A stretch of DNA of 64,000 nucleotides from the NCBI RefSeq assembly GCF_026914185.1, contig NC_070567.1:3250001-3314000 (forward strand), in the 5' to 3' direction. Below are positions 45,309 to 54,264 of this stretch, in pieces (position 1 is the first letter of the stretch; each line of letters opens with the position of its first letter). The position numbers and the translations under genes were made by a program. The DNA is from Puccinia triticina (Eukaryota > Basidiomycota > Pucciniomycetes > Pucciniales > Pucciniaceae). The notes beneath the pieces were generated by a model. That model searched no databases and was not told where the DNA came from. It saw only the letters and a list, made by a program, of their open reading frames with translations.

Positions 45309-45904
45309 CACTACCTCCTTTACCTCATATCCCATACGGGGTATCTGGTAAAAACACAGGGATATTTGGTAAAAAAACAGGATATTTGGTATTATTATTT
45401 TTTCCTTTGTCCACAGCAACAACTTGTCACAGGCAATTCACAACATGTCGCAGACGAGTCACAACATGTCACTGATATTTCACAGCATGTCACAGGCAAT
45501 TCACAACATGTCACAACAATTTCACAACATGTCACAGACATTCCACAGCATGTCACAGACATTTCACAGCTTGTCACAGACATTTTGCCGCATGTCACAA
45601 GATGCTACACAAAGGAGCCTCTTGTGAAATGTCTGTGAGATACTGTGAAATGTCTGTGACATACTGTGAAATGTCTGTGACATGCGGCAAAATGTCTGTG
45701 ACAAGCTGTGAAATGTCTGTGACATGCTGTGGAATGTCTGTGACATGTTGTGAAATTGTTGTGACATGTTGTAAATTGCCTGTGACATGTTGTTGCTGCG
45801 GACAAAGGAAAAATTAATAATACCAAATATCCTGTTTTTTTTACCAAATATCCCGGTGTTTTTACCAGATACCCTGTATGGGATATGAGGTAAAGGTGGT
45901 AGTG
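45309..45904. mobile_element. CACTA-type foldback element in LINE
   Basis: Starts CACTACC, ends GGTAGTG; both sides carry TGC (45306-45308, 45905-45907). The arms mirror each other for nearly the whole 596 bp. The inner parts are tandem units of about 21 bp (CACAACATGTCACAGACATTT type), inverted in the second half. CACTA start and 3-bp duplication fit the CACTA/EnSpm superfamily. It splits LINE ORF2. Confidence 0.75.
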
Positions 45905-46243
45905 TGCGCCAATGGAGTAGCTTCAACTCATCCACCTTCTGTTTGAAGGCATGTTGCCAGGCGTAATTGTAGCATTGTCACGCTTTGGTAGAGTTGGACA
46001 AAATCATCCATCTGCGGGCTTTGTTTTGGTTGGCAACCAGCGGCCCTAGGATGTGGGGCACCCACCACAAGTTTGCCCTGGTTGTCCCTCTCCAAGGGGT
46101 TGTACCCTGTTTCAAGTGGCAGTCTTGGATGGCCGATGTCAAACAGGAGACCGCTTCATCAATGGATGAGACGGGGTTGGAGGAATGTGGGAGGGGAATG
46201 GAATTGACGGCTTGTTTCAAATCAGCTCTGAATTGAGTTGTGT
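45905..46243 (-). pseudogene. LINE ORF2, segment between EN and RT
   Basis: Encodes ISIDEAVSCLTSAIQDCHLKQGT, TRANLWWVPHILGPLVANQNKARRWM and, in line with it, AFKQKVDELKLLHWR just before the foldback. It continues the ORF2 that resumes at 54270 beyond the LTR element. Confidence 0.65.
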
Positions 46244-46248
46244 CAAGC

Positions 46249-46868
46249 TGTTGTAGCTCGGTTACTTAATCTTGGGTACAGATTACGTCTCGCTACAGTA
46301 GACGTCATGACCGACGTATACGATGGTCTCGACAAGACGTCCGACATTCTCACATCTCTCATTTCCCATGTTTTCCTTTCTTTTCTCTTAAATAATGTGA
46401 CCTATAAGAGCATCAGCATTGGTGGCTAAGTTAGTATGGACTAACTAGCTCGGATTATCCTCGGAATAAGCTAATCCAATTGGCCGACCGCATGGGTGGG
46501 GATTAGCGGGTCCGAGGCTGTCGGAGGTTATGTGTTTAGGTGCCTGTATGTTATGTGTTTGGCACCTAAACACATAGAGTTCATGCTTTCGAGCATGATG
46601 CATATGCATGTTGTGTTTAGTCCGAGGATTAGTGGGGTCTAGATGTAGACCCCACTAGCTCCAAACGGAGCTCCGGGTCAAGTTGATCCCGAGTTGATCC
46701 GAGCCAATGCGGATGCGGGGGTGGACTAAGTGCCCTAATCCGGGCTAACTTAGTGCCGAATGCGGATGCTCTAAATACCTTGTATTTCCAGCCACATTAT
46801 GCTTTTCTCTCTATGCAATCTACCGATTATGGTTTGTCATCCTTGTACTAAGTACTTGTGCCTCTACA
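46249..46868 (+). repeat. 5' LTR of LARD-like element, holding a MITE
   Basis: Without the MITE and one TAA it aligns along its length with 54028-54264. Confidence 0.8.
46408..46771. mobile_element. PIF/Harbinger-type MITE, TSD TAA
   Basis: 364 bp, TIR GAGCATC(A/C)GCATT, imperfect to 27 bp; flanked by TAA (46405-46407, 46772-46774). The empty site is the other LTR (CCTATAAATACC near 54170). An inner hairpin TATGTGTTTAGGTGCC...GGCACCTAAACACATA is present. Confidence 0.85.
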
Positions 46869-46880
46869 GGTTATGAGCCT
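46869..46880 (+). promoter_or_regulatory. Half-tRNA-type primer binding site
   Basis: GGTTATGAGCC is complementary to GGCUCAUAACC, the anticodon arm of fungal initiator tRNA-Met; copia and Ty5 are primed by such half molecules. It abuts the LTR end. Confidence 0.6.
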
Positions 46881-47003
46881 TTCTTGTTCTTTTCTTCAGT
46901 TTCTTGGTACAAGTCTTTTTATTTTATCTCCATTTTTTTTGGACTATTAGTTTGCTAGACCTAGTTTTTTTCTCACAAGTATCAAGTTGTGTTGTGTTGT
47001 GAA

Positions 47004-47165
47004 GTCCCGTGTGTAGGGCGGTTTCTCTGTTATCGTGAAGTCCTGTGTGTCAGGCAATTTTCTCTACTCTACGGAAGTCCCGTGTGTTGGGCAATTTTCT
47101 CTCTACGGAAGTCCCGTGTGTCGGGCATTTTCTCTCCGTCATAGTGAAGACCCGTGTGTAGGGTG
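47004..47165. repeat. Minisatellite, about 34-bp unit ×5
   Basis: Units of (G)AAGTCCCGTGTGT(A/C/T)GGGCAATTTTCTCT. Confidence 0.85.
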
Positions 47166-49057
47166 TATTTTCTTGCAAGTTTTGGTCTCCGTGTTTCCCT
47201 CCTGTCTTATTGCTTGGCGACATCCGGTACCGGCCTCCTCTGCTCACACTCCTTTCCGGTCTCAACCCATCACCTTTTCCTGACCAAAACTGCAGAACCG
47301 TAACTCCACTCCGTTCCCTGCAATCAGCGCCTCACATCTTGCTACCCTGAACCCCGGTGACCAGCTTTCTCCTCTCTGCCAAATGGATTCGTGCGCTGAC
47401 TCCTTGTGCCCAGCGGATGGACACTGGAAACAACTTTCTCAAAATGGTTCAATAACCTGCAGCGACCGGGATGGTGTTTCTGTCAGCTGTGGGCTGCTCC
47501 GGGTTGGATTGAGTCCACTCAATAGAATTTATACCGGTCGTCCCAATGCTCCTAGTCGTAGATGGGTTTGATCCAACGGAACTTACACCCAACAGATGAT
47601 GAATGTGACAAGTTCAAGGCCAATGTTCTGAACAGTGATATGGTGATTTGATGAGAACGGCAATCTTAGAAAGTGATGTGGTGATTTATCTTAAGATGAA
47701 GAGGTATGTAATTTTTGGTGAAATATCGTCTCATCTTGAATTTCTGAGGAGCGTAGAAATTAAGAAGTACAGCTTATAACTAGAAGGTGATTGAGTAACT
47801 CTACTACAAGCATGTCATATGTTAATAATGAAAATGAATGTGAAATGTTTGTGAAAAATAGTTTTAATTAAAGATAACTATTGCAGTCTGTAGTAAATTC
47901 AAAGCTAACTTGTGAAAGGTATGTTGAATATACTAGCAGGCTGACAGTTTCTCTCCCAAAGGGACCGTTTCTTGTCCCACTCTGGTCTCACATCTTAGCT
48001 ATGTCCGGTGCCGGCCTCCGTCCGGCTTTCACTCATTTTTCATCCAACTCAAACCTTTTCAAAAAACACTCTTGGCCTTTTGAATGGAAGCTATCGGCAT
48101 AGACTCAACTTGATTAGCACGGACGTCTTTGCTCTATCGGCTGCTTCCTCTGCTCTTGCCGAACGCCGCTGGAGTGTTCTGGCTGTTTTGGTGCTTATTT
48201 CGGGACATAGGTCTTGGCGACATCTGGACGACCCCGCCTGCGGTCCCAAACCTGCTAGAACACGCGGACGGCTCCGGCATACTTGTATGGCTTTGTATAT
48301 GGCTCCATCACAAGATTTTCTGGACAACGCCGGTGATCGAAGTACACCCCTTCGCAATAGGCAACATTCTTGGCAAGGGATTTATGTGTCCTGTTGGGTC
48401 CAACCACCACGATATGTCAAACAGCACAGGCAAGACCGACAACAGTGGACGACATCTTGCATTGTTTTCTTGGGCGTATACCATATTGACATCTTAGAAT
48501 AACGACTGCCTTTGAGGTTCTGGTCTGGGTTGTGCTGTTGTGATGTCTTTTCGTGCCTTGGGACATCAATTTTTTGTCGACATCTGGGCAGCCTCGCCTG
48601 TTCATTTTTGCTGCTTCAATCGCCCTCCGCGCCACATTTTGGCGAAAATCGGAGCATCACCTGGTCCGCTTGTGCTTCTTGGACCAAGGACGGACTTCAT
48701 TTGGCTGTCTGCGACCTGGTTTTTTTCGGCGATGTTCATGATCTGCCCTTTGGCGCCTGAGTCACGGGGTTATGCAGACGGCGACGGTCGGAAGGTACAC
48801 CTCTTCGTATGCTACACATTTGGGTTCAGGTTACCGCTTGTATTGTGTTGCCGTGGTCTCTTTGTGATGTGGAGGATGATGCCGACTGTTTGAATTCCGG
48901 ACTGTTAAACAAGAATACCCGGACCCATTGCTTTACACAATCTAATCCAATTGGCAAGATCTTGATTTCTAGCCACTCCATCACATCGCGTCTTTGCAGC
49001 AACTCCCTAGTCCTGGACTGAGGCCGAGCTGAGGGAGCTAAAGCATTATACTGGGTA
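47166..49057. other. LARD-like internal region, no recognised gene
   Basis: Open frames up to 164 codons exist but none has a recognisable domain; frequent stops in all frames. Position would suit a decayed gag. Confidence 0.4.
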
Positions 49058-49103
49058 CTTACTGTTGTGACTCTATACGCCATGCATCAGATGACTTAGC
49101 TCA

Positions 49104-50325
49104 CACCGCCAGCAAACGGCTGACGTAATCCGGATTTCGTCGCGCTGACAAAATCCAAACTCAATTGAAAACTTGCGCCCCGGGTGTGTCGTCACCGGTT
49201 GTGGATTTCGTCACCTGCCATTCTCAGTGGCAGGTGCAAGAGGAAAGCACGACTCCCTCGATTGCCGGTGCTAACCAGTCATTGAGGGGACACACATACC
49301 TCCCTTAATGGCCCGTCTGGACCGGCCATCAAGAGGAACACACAACATTATCTTGTTGGCCGTTCAGTACCGGCCAGCGAGAGTAAGGCAATGTTTGCAC
49401 TCTCGATGGCCGCTACTGACCGGCCATCGAAAGGTGACACATATACCCCTCGGTGGCCTGTCAGTACACCGGCCATCGAGACGAAAACACTAAACTCTCA
49501 ATGGCCCATACTGGCCGGCCATCAAGAGCAAAACTCTTTTCTCAATGTGTATACACATCACCCTTGATGGCCCGTCAGTACCGGCCATCGAGAGGAACAT
49601 AATACACTCTTGATGGCCTGGACTGATTAGCCATCAAGAGGACATGCGCATCTCGCACAGTGACCCAACTGGTCATTGAGAGCAAAGCGCTTCACTCTTG
49701 ATGGCCAGTCAGCGCAGGCCATCAAGAGTGTAGTATATTCCTCTTGATGGCCGGTACTGACGGGCCATCGAGTGGGGTGTGTATTTCCTCTTGATGGCCG
49801 ATCAGTCCAGGCCATCGAGAGTGTATTATGTTCCTCTTGATGGCTGGTACTGACGGGCCATCGAGGGTGATGTGTATACACATCACCAAGAGAGTTTTGC
49901 TCTTGATGACCGGCCAGTACAGGCCTTCAAGAGTTTAGTGTTTTTGTCTCGATGGCCGGTGTACTGACAGGCCATCGAGGGGTATGTGTATCACCTCTTG
50001 ATGGCCGGTCAGTAGCGGCCATCGAGAGCATAAATAGTGCTTTACTCTCGCTGGCCGGTACTGACCGGCCATCGAGAGGGTGTAGGGTGTTCCTCTTGAT
50101 GGCCGGTACAGACGGGCCATCAAGGGAGCTAGGTGTGTGTGTCCCCTCGATGACCAGTTAGCACCGGCCATCGAGGGAGTCGTGCTCTCTTGCACCTGCC
50201 ACTGAGAATGGCAGGTGACAAAATCCACAACAGGTGACGACACACCCGGGGCGCGAGTTTGAATTTGAGTTTGGATTTCGTCAGCGCGACAAAATCCGGG
50301 TTACGTCAGCTGTTTGCTGGCGGTG
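49104..50325. mobile_element. 1.2-kb foldback element inside TRIM LTR
   Basis: Termini CACCGCCAGC and GCTGGCGGTG; TCA on both sides (49101-49103, 50326-50328). Arms are mirror images (GGATTTCGTC...CCACTGAGAATGGCAGGTG), with many internal CGGCCATC(A/G)AGAG units about 50-60 bp apart in both orientations. The 3-bp duplication and CAC start resemble the CACTA-like foldback at 45309. Confidence 0.75.
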
Positions 50326-50406
50326 TCAGCGGTAGAGCAGGTCTGTACCATGACTGTGAAATGGGTTTGACTCCCATAGTTGTCACTATCTTTTCCTGTC
50401 TCTTTA

Positions 50407-50418
50407 GGTTATGAGCCC
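50407..50418 (+). promoter_or_regulatory. TRIM primer binding site (half initiator tRNA)
   Basis: GGTTATGAGCCC, exact complement of the initiator tRNA-Met anticodon arm GGGCUCAUAACC known from yeast. Confidence 0.6.
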
Positions 50419-50572
50419 AGCGCTAGCTCCTAGCACGAGCTTTAGTCCCCACGCTAACCACGGGGGGAGCAGCTGCATACTTAGATGATGGACTGATAGG
50501 GGGTCCTCCTAGCCCGGGGGCTCTGATGCTTGGCGTAGGCGGGGGTGTTGTGACTCTACACGCCATGCATCA

Positions 50573-50642
50573 GATGACTTAGCTCAGCGGTAGAGCAGGT
50601 CTGTACCATGACTGTGACATGGGTTTGACTCCCATAGTTGTC
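50573..50642 (+). tRNA. tRNA-like sequence within TRIM LTR
   Basis: 70 bases fold as a tRNA: acceptor GATGACT/AGTTGTC (seven pairs, two wobble), T8, D arm GCTC-AGCGGTA-GAGC, T arm ATGGG-TTTGACT-CCCAT. A box TAGCTCAGCGGT and B box GGTTTGACTCC are good; a TTTT terminator follows at 50649. The anticodon arm is irregular (4-bp stem GGTC/GACT, 8-base loop), so decoding is unlikely. The other LTR has the same sequence split by the foldback. Confidence 0.55.
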
Positions 50643-50946
50643 ACTATCTTTTCCTGTCTCTTTACTTACCGCCACAATCAGATGCACTCAATTATTTTTT
50701 TGCCGTCTTGAACCTTTGATCCCTTAAAGGTTATCTTTTGTGTCCATGTTTCAACTTGGCCTGACCAATACCGGACATCCCAACTTTGTGATTCAGGCTT
50801 GTAATTCACGATCACGAGGCTGATATAACTTTGAACGACTCCTGCTGCTTGGTCACTTCAACTGAGGCTTACTTATAACACTCAAGATCGTCTCCTCCTG
50901 TCAAATTACCACCAAAGCTCGAAATCGTTGGATCTGGGGGCAATGC

Positions 50947-51255
50947 TGTAAGGGATGAAGTCCCCTTCACTGGAAACTGGGCTCGGAGGAGGCGCGGAGA
51001 CGACTTCTAGGACCAACCAAGGGTGAGGAGCTTGTATTGCGCTGGCTCAGAGAGAATGAGGATCAGTTCTCTACTGATGAAAGAGAAGGAGGAAGGATCA
51101 GGAAAGGGAAAAGGTCTTACCTGGCTCAGAGAGAATGAGGATCAGTTCTCTACTGAGCCAGAGAAGAAGAGAGGCCGAGCTATGTACAAGTATGTGAAAG
51201 GCCAGGTTTCCATTGGTGACACCTTGTGAACCCCAAAGGAGGAGGGGGGTTTACA
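50947..51255 (-). repeat. 3' LTR of gag-only element 2
   Basis: In minus orientation starts TGTAAACCCCC and ends CCCTTACA. Holds two copies of a hairpin with GGCTCAG...CTGAGCC around GTAAGACC...TCATCAG. Confidence 0.8.
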
Positions 51256-51501
51256 GTCTCCCCTCCTATAAAAGAAAAGAAGGGATAAAAAAAATTGAGA
51301 AAACATGGGGCATAGGGCGCAGGGAAGGGGAAAACAGGAAGGAAAGGAACACAGGCCCGGAATGGGGGAAGGGAGGGGAGAAGATGAGGTGGGACAGGGA
51401 GACCAGGGGGGAATGCAGGGGGTGTCTGAGTTATCGGGGGTCGGGTGGATTGGCTGGAGACTCGGGGTTTTGCGGTCCGTCGGCGATGTTTGTTGTGCGC
51501 T

Positions 51502-53235
51502 TTAAAATTCCGGTTGGACTCCTGCGATTGCATCCTGGAGGTCGTTGTCATCATAGGCGAGGACGGTCTTGCCCGGCAACATGCTGTGGGGGAGTGGCGG
51601 AGTGAGTTCGCTGGCGTGGGAAGTGGAGGGGGGGGCAAGGGTTACACACTCTTCCTCCTCCCTCTCATTTAACTCTACCTGCGCGTCGATGGCGGACGCC
51701 CATGCCACCTCCATTGCTGAGGGGCCTTCTTGATCGGGGTACGCGGGACTTCCAAGGGATTGGACGAAGGCGGTGGCTTCATCGTCCGGGGGCGCCAATC
51801 GTTTCTCATTGTCAATTACCATAGCGGCCACCGCCGTCTCGTCAAAACCTGCCGCTATCATGTCATTCGCAAGTTCTTGCGAGATCGCTGCCACCAAGGC
51901 GGCTCGTTGTGGAGGGAGTCCGGCTGGGGGGTGAACAGGTCTCCCGGCCATTTTTTGGGGAGGTGGCCAAGCTCGTGGAGGGCGGTAGTTGGCCGGCTTG
52001 GGAGGTACATGGAAGGAGGGTGGGACATCGATGAAGGAGCGATCCATCGGCCCCGGGCAGGCGCCAGCAGCATTCCCGCAAGTCTTCTTGCATAAATGGC
52101 AACGGCCTTGCGAGTCGAGGTAGGAGTGCACCTTCCAGACTATCTCTTCGCGGGACGCCGTGGACAACGGGGGAGCTGAAGGGCGGATTTGGCCGGGTGG
52201 GATATGCGCACGTCTGAGTGCCACAAAGGAGGCGCTCAAGGAGCTCTCGAAGCTGCTGTATTTGAAGGGGTTGGCTTCCATGTAGTTGAGTTCCGCGACC
52301 CTGTCTTGGAAGTCCTCTGGTAGACCGAAGACGACGTATTGTGCGAGGTCGAAGTCGCCCAGGCAAGCGGCAGGCTGGACGTCGAAGTTAACCAGACTCT
52401 GGAGAGTTCGGGCGCGAGTGCTGTAACCTTGAAACGATTCGGTGGGCAGCATGCTGAGCTGCTTGACCTGCTTCTTGAGCTCCATGCGCCAGTTGATCGG
52501 CAGCGCTACCTCGAACATCCGCTTCTTGAAGTCCGCCCACGACTTGTTCAAGTAATTTGCCGACTCATTGGCGTAGAAGGAAATAAGGTTAGTCTCCGCC
52601 AGCCGGTTTCCAACCACCTTAATCTTGTCCTTCGACAGTACCACGTCTTTTGTCGTGAAGTAGATCTGCATGGCGTGGACCCACTTCACGAATGGCTTGA
52701 CTTCTTGGAACGGGCCCGTGAAGATGGGCCCATCCGACCTGAACTTCTGCATGTCGATGCCCTCGGTCTCGGCTCTTCCTGATTGACTCGGGGGTTTGGT
52801 CTTCAGCTGCGCCAAGGATAGAACAAGGTCCTCCAAGCGTCCCGCTCGAACGGACAGGGCTTCCTCCGCTTTCCGTGCCGCGCGACGGTCTTCTTGGGCC
52901 TGGAGGGCTGCTGCATGCTGAGCTTTGAGGAGCTGCTTCAGCCAGTCCTTGATATTGTCGCCCAAGGGTTCGGTGGCGTTGTTTACGCTTTGGTTCCTGG
53001 CCGTGAGGTCAGCGGCGGAGTTATCAGTTGGGACGGGGTTGTCGGGCATTTTGAGGGTTGTGACTGAGGACGAGGGGAGGGGCGCGATTGGACAAAGGGA
53101 TGCGTTATCGGCTGTTGTTTGACCCAAGGCTATCTGTGTCGCCCGACGAATTGCGGCGTTTGCTGCTCTGATGATGGCTTCCGGGTCCGTGCGGGGGAGA
53201 AGACTGTCAGAGGTCGAGTGTCGTCTGGTGGTCAT
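51502..53235 (-). CDS. Gag of gag-only LTR element 2 (577 aa, intact)
   Basis: The frame is open from MTTRRHSTSD to GVQPEF. A coiled coil (EDRRAARKAEEALSVRAGRL) precedes the capsid-like core (MQKFRSDGPIFTGPFQEVKPFV, KSWADFKKRMFEV, RARTLQSLVNF, YVVFGLPEDF). A cysteine module CHLC-KKT-C-GNAAGA-C (C-x2-C-x3-C-x6-C), unlike the usual CCHC knuckle, is followed by PGPMDRS and a Pro-rich, then acidic C-terminus. It is homologous to 14741-16869, also preserved in the cysteine module. It would build particles, with enzymes supplied by another Gypsy-type element (inference). Confidence 0.85.
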   Translation of the reverse strand: MTTRRHSTSDSLLPRTDPEAIIRAANAAIRRATQIALGQTTADNASLCPIAPLPSSSVTTLKMPDNPVPTDNSAADLTARNQSVNNATEPLGDNIKDWLKQLLKAQHAAALQAQEDRRAARKAEEALSVRAGRLEDLVLSLAQLKTKPPSQSGRAETEGIDMQKFRSDGPIFTGPFQEVKPFVKWVHAMQIYFTTKDVVLSKDKIKVVGNRLAETNLISFYANESANYLNKSWADFKKRMFEVALPINWRMELKKQVKQLSMLPTESFQGYSTRARTLQSLVNFDVQPAACLGDFDLAQYVVFGLPEDFQDRVAELNYMEANPFKYSSFESSLSASFVALRRAHIPPGQIRPSAPPLSTASREEIVWKVHSYLDSQGRCHLCKKTCGNAAGACPGPMDRSFIDVPPSFHVPPKPANYRPPRAWPPPQKMAGRPVHPPAGLPPQRAALVAAISQELANDMIAAGFDETAVAAMVIDNEKRLAPPDDEATAFVQSLGSPAYPDQEGPSAMEVAWASAIDAQVELNEREEEECVTLAPPSTSHASELTPPLPHSMLPGKTVLAYDDNDLQDAIAGVQPEF

Positions 53236-53309
53236 CCACAGGGGGGTGGCGATTTCGGCGGGAGAAGGGGAGCAGCAATGAAAACAAGGACGTAAAAAAA
53301 ATTGATTGA

Positions 53310-53420
53310 TTCGCAGTCAGGCGGAACGGATTCAGAACAGAGCGGAACGGAACGGAGCGGAGCGGAACAGATTTCTTCGGACGGAACGGAGCGGAGTCGG
53401 AACGGAACGGAGGTGGGTGG
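53310..53420. repeat. Short GGAACGGA-type repeat
   Basis: Degenerate GGAACGGAGC units in the leader of element 2, between its 5' LTR and gag. Confidence 0.7.
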
Positions 53421-53442
53421 TTGGGATTTTAGAAAAAAAAAA

Positions 53443-53751
53443 TGTAAGGGGTGAAGTCCCCTTCACTGGAAACTGGGCTCGGAGGAGGCGCGGAGACGAC
53501 TTCTAGGACCAACCAAGGGTGAGGAGCTTGTATTGCGCTGGCTCAGAGAGAATGAGGATCAGTTCTCTACTGATGAAAGAGAAGGAGGAAGGATCAGGAA
53601 AGGGAAAAGGTCTTACCTGGCTCAGAGAGAATGAGGATCAGTTCTCTACTGAGCCAGAGAAGAAGAGAGGCCGAGCTATGTACAAGTATGTGAAAGGCCA
53701 GGTGTCCATTGGTGACACCTTGTGAACCCCAAAGGAGGAGGGGGGTTTACA
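53443..53751 (-). repeat. 5' LTR of gag-only element 2
   Basis: Same as 50947-51255 apart from two substitutions. Confidence 0.8.
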
Positions 53752-53756
53752 AATGC

Positions 53757-54027
53757 TCAACTGGAGGGGTTTGGCATATACCACTGAGTGTCAACTCTTT
53801 GTCTTATAGCCATCAACAAATCCGGTCTTGCAAGGTACCGCAATGGATATTCGCATTGCTCCTATTTTCCTGTTTGCTCTTGATAGACACATCTACCGGC
53901 TTGATTCTTTGGCCTCCACCGTTCACCCCTTGTACAACATTTTGCGGACATTGGGTCAGCGCCCCCCCCCCCCCGAAATCCTATTCCGTCCTTCCTGTGC
54001 AGTTTACGGTCTCGTTGAGTGGGGGGG
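53757..54027 (+). other. End of LARD-like internal region
   Basis: No gene seen. A run of 12-13 C's at about 53965 and the purine tract before the 3' LTR. Confidence 0.4.
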
Positions 54028-54264
54028 TGTTGTAGCTTGGTTCAGATTACGTCTCGCTACAGTATACGTCATGACCAACGTATACGATGGTCTCAACAAG
54101 ACGTCCGACATTCTCACGTCTCTCATTTCCCATGTTTTCCTTTCTTTTCTCTTACATAATGGACCTATAAATACCTTGTATTTCCAGCCACATTATGGTT
54201 TTCTCTCTATGCAATCTACCGATTATGGTTTGTCATCCTTGTACTACGTACTTGTGCCTCTACA
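54028..54264 (+). repeat. 3' LTR of LARD-like element
   Basis: 237 bp; empty site for the PIF-type MITE of the other LTR. Confidence 0.8.

Larger units (their letters stand above)
49063..50664 (+). mobile_element. TRIM with tRNA-like LTRs
   Basis: LTRs of 119 bp (TGTTGTGACTC to GTCTCTTTA) at 49063-49103 plus 50329-50406 (split by a foldback) and at 50546-50664. The target duplication is CTTAC (49058-49062, 50665-50669). The primer site GGTTATGAGCCC (50407-50418) follows the first LTR; GCGGGGG precedes the second. The internal part is only about 140 bp and non-coding. Each LTR contains a tRNA-like gene (see 50573-50642). Confidence 0.75.
50947..53751 (-). mobile_element. Gag-only LTR element 2, intact and young
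   Basis: LTRs 50947-51255 and 53443-53751 (309 bp) differ at only two positions. The target duplication is AATGC (50942-50946, 53752-53756). The purine tract AGGAGGGGAGAC lies next to the 3' LTR (minus orientation). One open gag frame, no protease, RT or integrase. Confidence 0.88.
46249..54264 (+). mobile_element. 8-kb LTR element without ORFs (LARD-like), in LINE
   Basis: LTRs 46249-46868 (237 bp plus a MITE) and 54028-54264, TGTTGTAGC to CTCTACA. The target duplication is CAAGC (46244-46248, 54265-54269). The primer site GGTTATGAGCC follows the 5' LTR and the purine tract GAGTGGGGGGG precedes the 3' LTR. No protein of its own is recognised; two other LTR elements are nested in it. The half-tRNA primer site suggests Copia-type relatives supply its enzymes. 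Confidence 0.8.

Noticed and set aside
45420..45800. Long repetitive open frames (MSQ-HNMSQ type) on both strands
   Set aside because: They are translations of the tandem 21-bp units in the foldback element.
47881..48893. Overlapping frames of 73-164 codons
   Set aside because: No domain, no paralogous support, and they lie in the internal region of a non-coding LTR element.
49240..50200. CRISPR-like array of CGGCCATC-AAGAG repeats with spacers
   Set aside because: Units occur in both orientations within a mirror-image foldback flanked by a TCA duplication; spacers are similar to each other and the genome is eukaryotic.
50573..50642. A functional tRNA gene
   Set aside because: The anticodon arm is irregular and the sequence is part of a duplicated LTR.
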